This document shows positions 43,091 to 52,596 of a stretch of DNA of 64,000 nucleotides, one piece after another. The notes beneath the pieces are model-generated. The model was not told the DNA's origin. It was given only the letters and a program-made list of their open reading frames with translations, and did not search any database. Each line of letters begins with the position of its first letter. Position 1 is the stretch's first letter. This DNA is from Trinickia acidisoli (GTDB lineage: Bacteria; Pseudomonadota; Gammaproteobacteria; Burkholderiales; Burkholderiaceae): positions 868,001 through 932,000 of the forward strand of contig NZ_JAFLRG010000002.1 of the NCBI RefSeq assembly GCF_017315725.1. Direction: 5' to 3'. A program made the translations under genes and the position numbers.

Positions 43091-44017
43091 TCATTCGACG
43101 AACGCTTCGACGCGCTCCCTTTGCCCCAATAAGAACGCATCGGCAACGAGACTCAGCGGCCGCACGTCGACGTCGCATTCGCCGCGCCCGATCAAGTCGT
43201 GCCAGCGGCTATAGAGCGCCGGGTATTCATGCACCGCGCCGAGCGCGACTTCGCGATCGTCGATCGTCAAGCGGTTACCGCCTTGCGAAAGCAACATTGC
43301 GCCGTCGGCAGTGCGAACCTCGATCTCCCATTGCTCGCGCGGGCCGTGGCGCCAGTCGAACTCCACGTGCACGGGCACGCCCGCCGTATCGGTCAACCGC
43401 AGATCCGCGGCGATCGGCATCTGCCGATTCGAGGGGATACTGAGCGTCGACGAGACGAGCGCGATCTCGCGCGGCAGGATGCGCGTGATGATCGATAGGG
43501 CGTTGATGCCCGGATCGAACACGCCGAGCCCGCCCGGCTCCCAAATCCACTCCTGACCCGGATGCCAGCGTCGCACGTCCTCTTTCCAACGCACGTGCAC
43601 GGCACGCAGATCCTGAGTGGCAAGCCACGTGCGCGCGGCCTCGACACCGAGCGCGTATCGCGAATGCCAACTCGAAAATAGCGTCCGTCCCGCCGTGAGG
43701 GCCATCTCCTCGAGCGCACGTACTTCGCTCAAGCACGCGCCCGGCGGCTTTTCCAACATGACGTGCTTGCCGGCGGCAAGCGCCGTGCATGCCTGGGCAA
43801 AGCGCGGCTGGGGCGGTGCGCACAGCGAAACGGCCTCGATGCCGGGCTCTGCCTCCAGCAATGCCTCCAGCGTCGGATAGTTGCGTACGCCGTCCACCTT
43901 TGCATTGCGGCTTGCGCATGCAACGAGGTCGAAGCGTGGATCGGCCGCGATGGCCGGCAGGTGTTGGTCACGGGCAATCTTGCCGATACCGATGAGCGCG
44001 ATCGAAATCTTTTTCAT
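43091..44017 (-). CDS. L-arabinose 1-dehydrogenase / D-galactose 1-dehydrogenase
   Basis: A 308-residue Gfo/Idh/MocA-family enzyme. ATG 44017 (MKKISIALIGIGKIARDQHLPAI) gives the exact start of the Rossmann fold; the open frame upstream is only shadow. It matches the Azospirillum brasilense L-arabinose 1-dehydrogenase very closely, including GKHVMLEKPPGA with the catalytic Lys, RWKEDVRRWHPGQ and EPGGLGVFDPGINALSIITRILP. The reaction is NAD(P)-linked oxidation of L-arabinose (and D-galactose) to the lactone, step one of the non-phosphorylative route. It follows the KDA dehydratase gene by 14 bp. No lactonase gene is seen nearby. Confidence 0.93.
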   Translation of the reverse strand: MKKISIALIGIGKIARDQHLPAIAADPRFDLVACASRNAKVDGVRNYPTLEALLEAEPGIEAVSLCAPPQPRFAQACTALAAGKHVMLEKPPGACLSEVRALEEMALTAGRTLFSSWHSRYALGVEAARTWLATQDLRAVHVRWKEDVRRWHPGQEWIWEPGGLGVFDPGINALSIITRILPREIALVSSTLSIPSNRQMPIAADLRLTDTAGVPVHVEFDWRHGPREQWEIEVRTADGAMLLSQGGNRLTIDDREVALGAVHEYPALYSRWHDLIGRGECDVDVRPLSLVADAFLLGQRERVEAFVE

Positions 44018-44031
44018 CTCTACCTCGGCAC

Positions 44032-44958
44032 TCACAGGCCCCAACGCAGCGCAAGCGGCTGCGCCTCGTGCGCCAGTTCGAGCAATTCGGCCCGTGTGGC
44101 GGGCGAGAGCGCGTCCAGCGGACGACGAACGGCGTCGCTCTTGATGACGCCGCCTTCCTTCATGACGGTCTTGGTCGCTCGCAATCCGCATTGGCGGTTT
44201 TCATAGTTGATGAGCGGCAAGATACGTGCATAGCCCGCGCGCGCTTCATCGCGTCGGCCTGCGCGGTGATCGTCGAACACGGTGCGGATCAAATCGGGCA
44301 GCAGCGCGCTCGACATCGTGCCGGTTGCGCCCGCGTCGAGATCGGGCAGCAGCGTGATCGCTTCCTCGCCGTCGAACGGGCCTTCGATCGCCGCGCCACC
44401 GGCCGCGATCAGCGCACGCAGCTTAGCCGCCGCTTGCGGCACTTCGATCTTGAAGTAGCGTACGAGCGGCAGTTCACGCGCGACGCGCGTGAGGAACGGC
44501 ACGCTCAACGTCACGCCCGAGAGCGGCGCGTCTTGAATCATGACGGGCACGTTTGCCGTCGCCGCAATCTGGGCGAAGAAATCGAACATTGCGCTTTCGT
44601 CGACGCGCAGCGTTGCCCCGTGATACGGCGGCATCACCATGACGATGCTCGCACCGGCGTCGGCAGCGCGCTTTGCGCGTTCGGCGGCGATCTGCGTGCT
44701 GAAATGGCTGCAAGTCACCATGACGGGCACGCGGCCGGCCACGTGCGTCAAACATAGGTCGACGAGCACGTCGCGTTCGGCATCGGTCAGCAGGAACTGC
44801 TCGGAGTAGTTCGCGAGGATGCAGATGCCGTCGACGCGCTGGTCGATCATGCAATCGAGTACGCGGCGCTGGCCGTCGAGGTCGAGTTCACCCGTTTCGG
44901 TAAACGGCGTGGGGGCGACGGGGAATACGCCCGAGAAGGGGCGGGTCGATGCGGTCAC
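44032..44958 (-). CDS. L-2-keto-3-deoxyarabonate dehydratase
   Basis: A 308-residue member of the DHDPS/NAL aldolase family. The Schiff-base Lys is K170 (VRYFKIEVP), one residue from the K171 position in the Azospirillum enzyme. GICILANYSEQFLLTDAER and MVMPPYHGATL match L-KDA dehydratase rather than true DHDPS. It converts L-2-keto-3-deoxyarabonate to 2-oxoglutarate semialdehyde. It sits between the permease gene (22 bp) and the arabinose dehydrogenase, in the minus-strand operon that begins with ytfQ. The last pathway step, the semialdehyde dehydrogenase, is not evident in this island. Confidence 0.92.
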   Translation of the reverse strand: MTASTRPFSGVFPVAPTPFTETGELDLDGQRRVLDCMIDQRVDGICILANYSEQFLLTDAERDVLVDLCLTHVAGRVPVMVTCSHFSTQIAAERAKRAADAGASIVMVMPPYHGATLRVDESAMFDFFAQIAATANVPVMIQDAPLSGVTLSVPFLTRVARELPLVRYFKIEVPQAAAKLRALIAAGGAAIEGPFDGEEAITLLPDLDAGATGTMSSALLPDLIRTVFDDHRAGRRDEARAGYARILPLINYENRQCGLRATKTVMKEGGVIKSDAVRRPLDALSPATRAELLELAHEAQPLALRWGL

Positions 44959-44979
44959 TATTCGGACTCCTAATAAAAA

Positions 44980-46089
44980 CTATCCATGCATGCGCGGCAG
45001 CCGCGCGAGGCGTGCACGCAAACCGAGAGGGGCGGCGCCGCTTTGCCCATCGTCGACGTCGCGCTTCGCGCCGTCGCGGGCCGTCGTATTGCCGAGGCCC
45101 GAGCCGTTCGACTTGCGGCGCGCCGCTTGCCGTTCGATCACGCGCTGCAGCAGGCAGAACACGCAGAGCAGGGCGCCGATCACGATGCGCGTCCACCACG
45201 AACTGAGCGTGCCGTCGAACGTGATCAGCGTTTGAATGGTGCCGAGCACGCCCACGCCGAAGACGGAGCCGACGATATAGCCTACGCCGCCCGTCAACAA
45301 CGTGCCGCCGATGACGCTGGCAGCGATCGCGTCGAGCTCCATGCCTTGTCCTTGCAAGCCATAGCCCGAGAGCACGTAGAGCGTGAACACGAGGCCGCCC
45401 AGCGCCGAGCACAGGCCGCCCAACGCATAAACGCCGACCTTCGTGCGGGCCACCGGCAAACCCATTAGGAGTGCAGACTTTTCATTGCCGCCGAGCGCAT
45501 AGACGTTGCGTCCGAAGCGCGTGAAGTGCGCGACGTAGATCGCAACGGCCAGCGCGCCGAGCGCGATCAATGCACCCGCGGTCAGCGTGCCGCTGCCGAT
45601 TTGCAAGCTGTAACCGGCCACCGCATGAAACGAAGGTTCGTCGATCGTGATCGATTGCGTTGTCACGAGAAAGCATGCGCCGCGGGCGAGAAACATGCCC
45701 GCGAGCGTCACGATGAACGGTTGCAGCTTCAGATAATGGATCAGCGCGCCCATTGCGGCGCCATAGGCCGCGCCGATAGCGAGCACGAGCGGGGCAACGG
45801 CCCAGATCGGCCAGTGCCAATGCTCGGCGCCGACCGCGCAAACGATCGTGGTGAAAGCGACGACGGCCCCGACCGACAGATCGATGCCCCCCGACAAAAT
45901 CACGAACGTCGTGCCGATGGCGACGATGAGCAGGAACGAATTATCGACGAGCAGCCCCAACAGGACTTGCAGCGATCCGAAGCCCGTATACATGAACGAG
46001 CCGAAGCCGAACAGGGCCGCGAACAACGCGATCGTCACGACGATCGGCAGTGTGCGCGGATCGAGAAGACGGCGAATCAATGCGCTCAT
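44980..46089 (-). CDS. yjfF: Sugar ABC transporter permease, YjfF type
   Basis: A 369-residue permease. The true start is ATG 46089 (MSALIRRLLDPRTLPIVVT), which overlaps the stop of the preceding permease by 4 bp; the much longer open frame here is an Arg-rich shadow of that gene. About nine hydrophobic segments and GTTFVILSGGIDLSVGAVVAF, LKLQPFIVTLAGMFLARG and SVIGGTLLTGGVGYIVGS mark the RbsC/YjfF family. The C-terminus has an extra polar tail of roughly 50 residues rich in Arg and Gly. It pairs with the YtfT-like permease. Confidence 0.9.
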   Translation of the reverse strand: MSALIRRLLDPRTLPIVVTIALFAALFGFGSFMYTGFGSLQVLLGLLVDNSFLLIVAIGTTFVILSGGIDLSVGAVVAFTTIVCAVGAEHWHWPIWAVAPLVLAIGAAYGAAMGALIHYLKLQPFIVTLAGMFLARGACFLVTTQSITIDEPSFHAVAGYSLQIGSGTLTAGALIALGALAVAIYVAHFTRFGRNVYALGGNEKSALLMGLPVARTKVGVYALGGLCSALGGLVFTLYVLSGYGLQGQGMELDAIAASVIGGTLLTGGVGYIVGSVFGVGVLGTIQTLITFDGTLSSWWTRIVIGALLCVFCLLQRVIERQAARRKSNGSGLGNTTARDGAKRDVDDGQSGAAPLGLRARLARLPRMHG

Positions 46090-47129
46090 TGCACCTCCGG
46101 CCGGGCGCGGGTGGAAGAGATGGACGCAGCAAGCCGCATGGCGAGCCGAGCGAGCAGGTTGCGCGCACGCGCTGACTGAATGACGCTGACGATGAGCACG
46201 ACGACCGCTTTGACCACGAGCGTCGCCTCGGGCGGCACACCGATCGAGTACGTGGTGTACGTGAGCGTTTGAATGATGAGCGCGCCGAGCACCGTTCCCG
46301 CGAGCGAAAAACGCCCGCCGTCGAGCGAGGTGCCACCCAACGTGACGGCCAGGATCGCGTCGAGTTCGAGCAGCAGCCCGGCGTTGTTGCCGTCGGCGCT
46401 GCGCACGTTCGAACTGATCAGGATGCCGGCGATCGCCGCGGTCAACCCGCAAAACACGTAGACGCCGAACACGATCGCGTTCGAACGCAAGCCGACGAGC
46501 CGTGCCGCGACGGGATTGACGCCGATCGCACGCACGAGCAGCCCGAGCGCCGTGCGATTGACGAGCAGCGACGTGATGGCGAGAACGGCCAGCGCGATCC
46601 AAACGGCGCACGGCACCATGAACAGGAAACCGTCGCCGAGCCGAAGATAGTCGCGAGCGCCGATCGGGATGATTTGACCGGCTGTCAGCAACTGCGCGAC
46701 ACCGCGCCCGGCAACCATCAGGATCAGCGTCGCGATGATCGGCTGCATGCCGACGAATGCGGTGAGCAAGCCATTCCATGCGCCGGCCAGCAAACCGACG
46801 CCGAGCGCCGCGGCTAGCGCGATGCCGATGTGGGTCGGATTGCCGGCCAGCAGGATGGCCGCGGTGGCGCCGGCGATGGCGACGATGGTGCCCACCGAGA
46901 TGTCGATGCCGCGGGTGGCGATCACGAGCGTCATCCCGAGCGAGACGACGACGAGCGGCGCCGCGCGGTTGAGAATGTCGATCGGCGCACCGAAGAAGTG
47001 ACCGTTGAGCATCGTGATCGCGAGGAAGTCGTGCCGGTGCGCGACGTCGAGCGCGAACAGCAGGACAAGCGTGACCACGGGCCACAACAGAGGATGGCGC
47101 GCGATCCTCTGCAACGAGCGTGCGATCAT
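46086..47129 (-). CDS. ytfT: Sugar ABC transporter permease, YtfT type
   Basis: A 347-residue permease of the same superfamily. VVVSLGMTLVIATRGIDISVGTIVAI, FVGMQPIIATLILMVAGRG and VTLGGTSLDGGRFSLAGTVLGALI are characteristic of YtfT. It overlaps ytfR by 4 bp and yjfF by 4 bp, so the four genes ytfQ-ytfR-ytfT-yjfF are tightly coupled. In E. coli this system imports furanose forms of galactose; here the context points to arabinose, perhaps arabinofuranose. Confidence 0.92.
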   Translation of the reverse strand: MIARSLQRIARHPLLWPVVTLVLLFALDVAHRHDFLAITMLNGHFFGAPIDILNRAAPLVVVSLGMTLVIATRGIDISVGTIVAIAGATAAILLAGNPTHIGIALAAALGVGLLAGAWNGLLTAFVGMQPIIATLILMVAGRGVAQLLTAGQIIPIGARDYLRLGDGFLFMVPCAVWIALAVLAITSLLVNRTALGLLVRAIGVNPVAARLVGLRSNAIVFGVYVFCGLTAAIAGILISSNVRSADGNNAGLLLELDAILAVTLGGTSLDGGRFSLAGTVLGALIIQTLTYTTYSIGVPPEATLVVKAVVVLIVSVIQSARARNLLARLAMRLAASISSTRARPEVQ

Positions 47130-48643
47130 GTTTGGCCTCCGGCGATGAGTCGATAAACGGCTTGCTCATCGAGCTCGTCGCCCGAGAGTTCAGCCACCTT
47201 GCGCCGGTCGCGCAACACGGCGATGCGATCGCTCATGCGCAGCACCTCGGCGATCTCGGAGGAAATCAGCAAAATACCCAGCCCCTTCGCACACAGTTCT
47301 TTCACGCGATCCATGATTTCGAACTTGGCCGCGACGTCGATGCCGCGCGTCGGCTCGTCGAGAATCAGCATCTTCGGATCGGTCGCGAGCCAGCGCGCGA
47401 GCAATGCCTTCTGCTGATTGCCGCCCGAAAGCAGTTCGATCGGTTGCTCGATGTCGCGTGCACGTATGCCGAGCGTTTTCATATAGTGTTCGGCGATACG
47501 CTTTTCCTTCGCGCGACCGAGCGGCCGCCACCAGCCGCGCCGCGCCTGCAGTGCCAGCACGATGTTCTCGCGGACGGACAGCGCCCCGACGATTCCTTCT
47601 TTCTTGCGGTCTTCGGGGCAATAGGCGATCCCGTGCCGCACGGCATGCCGCGGCGAGCCGAGCTTGATCGGCTTGTCGTCGACGGTGATCGTGCCCGTAT
47701 CCGCGCGGTCGGCGCCGAACAGCAGCCGCGCCGTCTCGGTGCGTCCCGAACCGAGCAGGCCGGCGAGGCCGACGATGCGCCCAGGCTCGAGTGTCAGATC
47801 GATCGGCTGCACGGCGCCGCGCCGGCCTATGCCGCGCATGTCGAAACACGAGGAGGTAGAACCGACGGGTACCGAACCGGCCTGCGCCTTCGACGTCGAG
47901 CGTTCGCCGGCAACCGGTATGTTGCCCACCATCTTGCGCACGAGCTCGTCGACGGGTAAGTCCTTCGCCAGATACTCGCCCTCGCGTTCGCCGTTGCGCA
48001 TGACGGTGATGCGATCGGAAATGGCATACGTCTGCTCGAGAAAATGCGTGACGAACAGAATCGCGATGCCTGACTGCTTCAAATTGCGTAGGACTTCGAA
48101 CAATTTCGCCACTTCGGAATCGTCGAGGCTCGAAGTGGGTTCGTCGAGAATCAGTACGCGCGCTTCGACGCTGACCGCGCGTGCGATCGCCACCATCTGC
48201 TGCACGGCGATCGGGTAGGTATCGAGCGATTGCGTGACGTCGAGCGAAATATTCAATTGCGCGAGCGCCGCGTGGGCGCCCGCATGAATCGCCTTCCAAT
48301 CGATCGCGCCGCGACGCAGCGGCTGGCGGCCCGCGAAGATGTTTTCCGCAACCGAAAGGTTGGGACAGAGGTTGACCTCCTGATAGAGCGTACGAATGCC
48401 GGCCGCCTCGGCTTCGAGCGGCGCGGCAAAACGAACGCTCCGACCGTCGATGCGGATCTCGCCCGCATCGTGCGAATGAACGCCGGTCAGCACGTTGATG
48501 AGCGTCGATTTGCCGGCACCGTTCTGCCCCATCAGCGTATGCACTTCACCGGCGTGGAGACGAAAGTCCACGCCTGCGAGCGCGCGCACGCCGGGAAACG
48601 ATTTGGTCAAACCGAGCGTTTCGAGTACGAGGGGGCCGGTCAT
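47126..48643 (-). CDS. ytfR: Sugar ABC transporter, double ATP-binding protein, YtfR type
   Basis: A 505-residue ATPase with two ABC domains. ATG 48643 is used; a TTG at 48670 would add nine residues and overlap the stop of ytfQ. Domain one has GQNGAGKST and LDEPTSSLDD; domain two has GLLGSGRTE, LSGGNQQK and LILDEPTRGID. It energises the YtfT/YjfF permease pair. Its operon position and length agree with YtfR. Confidence 0.92.
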   Translation of the reverse strand: MTGPLVLETLGLTKSFPGVRALAGVDFRLHAGEVHTLMGQNGAGKSTLINVLTGVHSHDAGEIRIDGRSVRFAAPLEAEAAGIRTLYQEVNLCPNLSVAENIFAGRQPLRRGAIDWKAIHAGAHAALAQLNISLDVTQSLDTYPIAVQQMVAIARAVSVEARVLILDEPTSSLDDSEVAKLFEVLRNLKQSGIAILFVTHFLEQTYAISDRITVMRNGEREGEYLAKDLPVDELVRKMVGNIPVAGERSTSKAQAGSVPVGSTSSCFDMRGIGRRGAVQPIDLTLEPGRIVGLAGLLGSGRTETARLLFGADRADTGTITVDDKPIKLGSPRHAVRHGIAYCPEDRKKEGIVGALSVRENIVLALQARRGWWRPLGRAKEKRIAEHYMKTLGIRARDIEQPIELLSGGNQQKALLARWLATDPKMLILDEPTRGIDVAAKFEIMDRVKELCAKGLGILLISSEIAEVLRMSDRIAVLRDRRKVAELSGDELDEQAVYRLIAGGQT

Positions 48644-48666
48644 GGGCGTCGCTCGCTTGGCGCGTA

Positions 48667-49635
48667 TCAATACTTACGCGTCGGCAGCACTTGCGCCGCC
48701 ACGTTCTCGGGGAACACCGTCTCCTTCGTGACGATGCGCTTGGGCACCGTCTTGCCGGCGACGAGATCCTTGACGGCGCTCATCAATTGCGGCCCGAGCA
48801 GCGGGCTGCATTCGACGTCGACGTTGATCTTGCCCGCGATCATCGCTTGGAAGCCGCCCTTGGTGGCATCGAACGAAACGACCTTGACGTCGGTGCCCGG
48901 CTTGATACCGGCCTCTTCCATCGCTTGGATCGCGCCGAGCGCCATGTCGTCGTTATGTGCGTAGACGACGTTGATCTGCTTGCCGTACGTCTTCGCGAAC
49001 GCTTCCATGACTTGCTTGCCGCCCGCGAGCGTGAAGTCCCCGCTTTGCGATGCGATGATCTTGAACTTCGGATCGTTCTTGATGATTTCCATCAGGCCCG
49101 CATGGCGATCGTTCGCCGGTGCGGAACCGACCGTGCCTTGCAGCTCGGCAATATTGATCGGACCGGGATTGTTCTTGTATTCCTCTTCGAGCCAGCGGCC
49201 CGCGCGACGCCCTTCTTCGAGGAAATCCGAGCCGATCATCGTGACGTACAGCGACTTGTCTTTCACATCGATGTTGCGGTCGGTCAGGATCACGGGGATA
49301 CCGGCCTTCTTCGCTTCGGTCAGCACCGGCTCCCACCCTGATTCCACGACGGGCGAGAACGCGATGACGTCCACCTTCTGCGCGATGTAGGAGCGGATCG
49401 CGCGAATCTGGTTTTCCTGTTTCTGCTGTGCATCGGAGAACTTCAAATTGATACCGGCGTCCTTCGCGGCCTCCTTGATCGAGACCGTATTCGCCGTGCG
49501 CCAGGCACTTTCCGCGCCGACCTGGGCGAAACCGAGCGTGATTTTCTTGTCCTGCGCGTGGCTATCCACGACTAACGACATTGCAAGGCTCACCCCGAGC
49601 AATGCGTTGAGTGCCAACCGTACCGTACGTCCCAT
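48667..49635 (-). CDS. ytfQ: Sugar-binding periplasmic protein, YtfQ type
   Basis: A 322-residue binding protein with a Sec signal peptide (ending VVDSHAQ). The mature start ITLGFAQVGAESAWRTANT is the YtfQ hallmark, including Arg and Trp of the furanose-binding site, followed by IAFSPVVESGWEPVL and ILTDRNID. A ribosome site (GGAGAC) precedes ATG 49635. It is the first gene of the minus-strand operon that continues through the transporter to the KDA dehydratase and the arabinose dehydrogenase, and it is divergent from the arabonate dehydratase gene. Confidence 0.93.
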   Translation of the reverse strand: MGRTVRLALNALLGVSLAMSLVVDSHAQDKKITLGFAQVGAESAWRTANTVSIKEAAKDAGINLKFSDAQQKQENQIRAIRSYIAQKVDVIAFSPVVESGWEPVLTEAKKAGIPVILTDRNIDVKDKSLYVTMIGSDFLEEGRRAGRWLEEEYKNNPGPINIAELQGTVGSAPANDRHAGLMEIIKNDPKFKIIASQSGDFTLAGGKQVMEAFAKTYGKQINVVYAHNDDMALGAIQAMEEAGIKPGTDVKVVSFDATKGGFQAMIAGKINVDVECSPLLGPQLMSAVKDLVAGKTVPKRIVTKETVFPENVAAQVLPTRKY

Positions 49636-49744
49636 GCTTGTCTCCGTTTGTCCTTGGTGCTTGCTTGGTTTTGCTACATCGAACGAACTACCGCGACTGC
49701 GCGCCGCACCGGCCTGTTGCTCGCCGCTGGACGCGCCGTTTTCT

Positions 49745-49827
49745 AAATAGCCATACTATAGGCACCAAGAACACCCGAATCGATTAGCGTTTTCCCCAGC
49801 TTCGTCAGTCAAATAGTCATGCTATTT
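49745..49827. promoter_or_regulatory. Two related palindromic operators in the ytfQ / arabonate dehydratase spacer
   Basis: The 357-bp divergent spacer (49636-49992) has no gene. It has AAATAG-CCATA-CTATAG (49745-49761) and AAATAG-TCATG-CTATTT (49811-49827), 66 bp apart, the second a perfect 6-5-6 palindrome. Both have the TAG-N5-CTA core also found in front of araF. They are likely operators for the GntR-family regulator encoded at 51841-52569 and could control both directions. Confidence 0.6.
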
Positions 49828-49992
49828 ATATTGGCAATCTGACAAGAAGTGCCTGGAAAGGCGTAAGATCGTGCCAACATATGGGACATCGCCGGTGCGG
49901 ACGGTAGGGAAAGTCATCCTGCGATGAGGATCGACCCCTGCACCGACTTCTTTAATCGTTTTACTATATCTGCCTAAGACAGGCATCTAGCA

Positions 49993-51738
49993 ATGACAGA
50001 CAAACCCCGCAAGCTTCGCTCCGCCCAATGGTTCGGTACGGCCGACAAGAATGGCTTCATGTATCGCAGTTGGATGAAGAACCAGGGCATCCCCGATCAT
50101 GAGTTCCAGGGCAAGCCGATCATCGGCATTTGTAATACGTGGTCGGAGCTCACGCCTTGCAATGCGCACTTTCGCAAGCTGGCCGAGCACGTCAAACGCG
50201 GCGTGTTCGAGGCCGGCGGGTTTCCGGTCGAGTTTCCGGTGTTCTCGAACGGCGAGTCGAATCTGCGCCCGACGGCGATGTTCACGCGCAATCTGGCGAG
50301 CATGGACGTCGAAGAGTCGATTCGAGGCAATCCGATCGATGCCGTCGTCTTGCTCGCGGGATGCGACAAAACCACTCCGGCCTTGCTGATGGGCGCGGCG
50401 AGTTGCGACGTGCCGGCGATCGTCGTCAGCGGCGGGCCGATGCTCAACGGCAAGCACGAAGGGCGCGACATCGGTTCGGGCACCGTCGTGTGGCAGTTGA
50501 GCGAACAAGTGAAGGCCGGCCACATCACGCTGCACCAATTCATGGCGGCGGAGGCGGGGATGTCGCGCTCGGCCGGCACCTGCAACACGATGGGCACGGC
50601 ATCGACGATGGCCTGCATGGCCGAAGCGCTCGGCGTGACGCTGCCGCACAACGCGGCCATTCCAGCAGTCGATTCGCGCCGCTACGTGCTCGCGCATCTG
50701 TCGGGCATGCGCATCGTCGAAATGGCATTGGAGGACCTGCGGCTATCGAAGCTATTGACGCGCGAGGCGTTCGAGAATGCGATTCGCGCGAACGCGGCGA
50801 TCGGCGGCTCGACCAACGCCGCGATTCACTTGAAGGCGATTGCGGGACGCATCGGCGTGCCGCTCGAACTCGACGATTGGAGGCACATCGGGCGTGGTAC
50901 GCCGACGCTCGTCGATCTTCAGCCGTCGGGGCGATTCTTGATGGAAGAGTTTTATTACGCGGGCGGATTGCCGGCCGTATTGCGCCGCCTCGGCGAGGTC
51001 GGCTTGTTGCCGCACCCGAATGCGTTGACCGCGAACGGGCATTCGCTGTGGGAGAACTGCAAGGAAGCGCCGATCTATAACGACGAGGTCATCCGTCCGC
51101 TGGTCAACCCGCTCGTCGCCGACGGCGGGCTATGCGTGTTGCGCGGTAACCTCGCGCCACGCGGCGCGGTGCTGAAGCCGTCGGCGGCGACGGCATCGCT
51201 GCTGCAGCATCGGGGCCGTGCGGTCGTCTTCGAAAACTTCGACGACTACAAGGCTCGCATCGCCGATCCCGAGCTCGACGTGACGGCCGATTCGATCCTG
51301 GTCATGAAGAACTGTGGGCCGAAGGGCTATCCCGGTATGGCGGAAGTCGGCAACATGGGCTTGCCGCCGAAGTTGCTCGCGCAAGGCGTGACGGACATGG
51401 TGCGCATTTCCGACGCGCGCATGAGCGGGACGGCCTACGGCACGGTGGTATTGCACGTGGCGCCCGAGGCGCGGGCGGGCGGGCCGCTTGCCGTCGTGCG
51501 CAACGGCGATTGGATCGAGCTCGATTGCGAGGCGGGGCGCTTGCACCTCGACGTCGATGAAGAAGAACTCGCACGGCGTTTGACGACGTGGCGCGAAACG
51601 AATTCGCAACGCAATCCGGCCGATCTCAGCGGCTATCGCAATCTCTATGTCGATCACGTGTTGCAGGCGGACGAAGGGTGCGATTTCGATTTTCTGGTCG
51701 GATGCCGCGGGGCGGAAGTGCCGCCGCATTCGCATTGA
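49993..51738 (+). CDS. L-arabonate dehydratase (IlvD/EDD family)
   Basis: A 581-residue dehydratase converting L-arabonate to L-2-keto-3-deoxyarabonate. The [2Fe-2S] ligands C56 (TPCNAH), C124 (GCDKT) and C197 (GTCNT) and the Lys126 next to the second Cys correspond, shifted by three residues, to C59, C127, C200 and K129 of the structurally known Rhizobium leguminosarum enzyme. The catalytic Ser region is DARMSGTAYGTVVLHVAPEA. It is divergent from ytfQ and supplies step two (after lactone opening) of the non-phosphorylative pathway. Confidence 0.94.
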   Translation: MTDKPRKLRSAQWFGTADKNGFMYRSWMKNQGIPDHEFQGKPIIGICNTWSELTPCNAHFRKLAEHVKRGVFEAGGFPVEFPVFSNGESNLRPTAMFTRNLASMDVEESIRGNPIDAVVLLAGCDKTTPALLMGAASCDVPAIVVSGGPMLNGKHEGRDIGSGTVVWQLSEQVKAGHITLHQFMAAEAGMSRSAGTCNTMGTASTMACMAEALGVTLPHNAAIPAVDSRRYVLAHLSGMRIVEMALEDLRLSKLLTREAFENAIRANAAIGGSTNAAIHLKAIAGRIGVPLELDDWRHIGRGTPTLVDLQPSGRFLMEEFYYAGGLPAVLRRLGEVGLLPHPNALTANGHSLWENCKEAPIYNDEVIRPLVNPLVADGGLCVLRGNLAPRGAVLKPSAATASLLQHRGRAVVFENFDDYKARIADPELDVTADSILVMKNCGPKGYPGMAEVGNMGLPPKLLAQGVTDMVRISDARMSGTAYGTVVLHVAPEARAGGPLAVVRNGDWIELDCEAGRLHLDVDEEELARRLTTWRETNSQRNPADLSGYRNLYVDHVLQADEGCDFDFLVGCRGAEVPPHSH

Positions 51739-51840
51739 GCGATTGAGGGGCGCAGCGGTATAAGCGCTATCGATATGAAGTGTGAGCGCCTTCGCCGGCA
51801 ACGGGCGAGGGCGCTCGGCGCATTTTCATCGTGAAATCGT

Positions 51841-52569
51841 CTAACGTTCGGTGCGCGCGCCGATGACGAGAATCGTCTCCGCATCCGCCTTCGCATGTTC
51901 CAACTGCACGAGGCTCGCTTGTCGCGCCCCCAGCGGGTCGCGATGCTCGATCGCGGTCAGAATCGCCCTATGCCGCGGCAGCGACAACGCATGCGTATCG
52001 GGGTGACGGCTCGTCAATTTGATCGATTCGCTCAAGGCCATCGACATCATGTTGCCGATGAAGGCGAGCATGTCGTTGTGCGTCGAGGCCATCACGGCGC
52101 GGTGAAACTCGAGATCCGGTTCGAGCAATTCGCTCGCCGTCTGCGCACGCTCCATCCGCTCGAAGGCTTGGCGAATGCGCACGATATCCTCTTGCGTCGC
52201 TTCGGTCGCGGCCAGCGCGGCGGCCGCCGGTTCGATAATGCGGCGAACGGTCAATAGCGAACGAAAGAATTCGCCTTCCGGCGTGACGTTGATCGTCCAG
52301 AACAGAACGTCCGGATCGAGCATGTGCCACTCTTCGCGCGGGCGCACCACGCTGCCTACGCGCGGCTTCGATACGACAAGCCCTTTCGCGACGAGTACAC
52401 GCGTAGCTTCGCGCAATACGGGGCGGCTTACGCCATAGGCTTCGCACAGCGTGGGTTCGGGCGGCAGCCGTTCGCCGGGTGCGAACTTGCCGCTGACGAT
52501 CTCGATGCCGAGTTCCTGCACGATCCGCGCGTGCATGCTCTTGCGGTTCTTGAGATGTCGATAGTCCAT
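51841..52569 (-). CDS. GntR-family (FadR/FCD) regulator, probable arabinose regulator
   Basis: A 242-residue regulator with a GntR winged helix (SGKFAPGERLPPEPTLCEAYGVSRPVLREATRVL) and an all-helical FCD ligand domain. The FCD metal site is suggested by DLEFHRAVM and the later His in PRHRAILTAI. It converges on the arabonate dehydratase gene at the edge of the arabinose island and is the only regulator there. FCD proteins often bind sugar acids such as gluconate or arabonate-like compounds through a metal, which fits this pathway. Confidence 0.92.
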   Translation of the reverse strand: MDYRHLKNRKSMHARIVQELGIEIVSGKFAPGERLPPEPTLCEAYGVSRPVLREATRVLVAKGLVVSKPRVGSVVRPREEWHMLDPDVLFWTINVTPEGEFFRSLLTVRRIIEPAAAALAATEATQEDIVRIRQAFERMERAQTASELLEPDLEFHRAVMASTHNDMLAFIGNMMSMALSESIKLTSRHPDTHALSLPRHRAILTAIEHRDPLGARQASLVQLEHAKADAETILVIGARTER

Positions 52570-52596
52570 AGGGTGGGCGTGATGTCTACTTCGCGC

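Noticed and set aside
46090..47169. Long N-terminal extension of the YjfF permease (729-codon frame)
   Set aside because: This part is an Arg/His-rich shadow of the YtfT-like permease gene; the true start overlaps that gene's stop by 4 bp.
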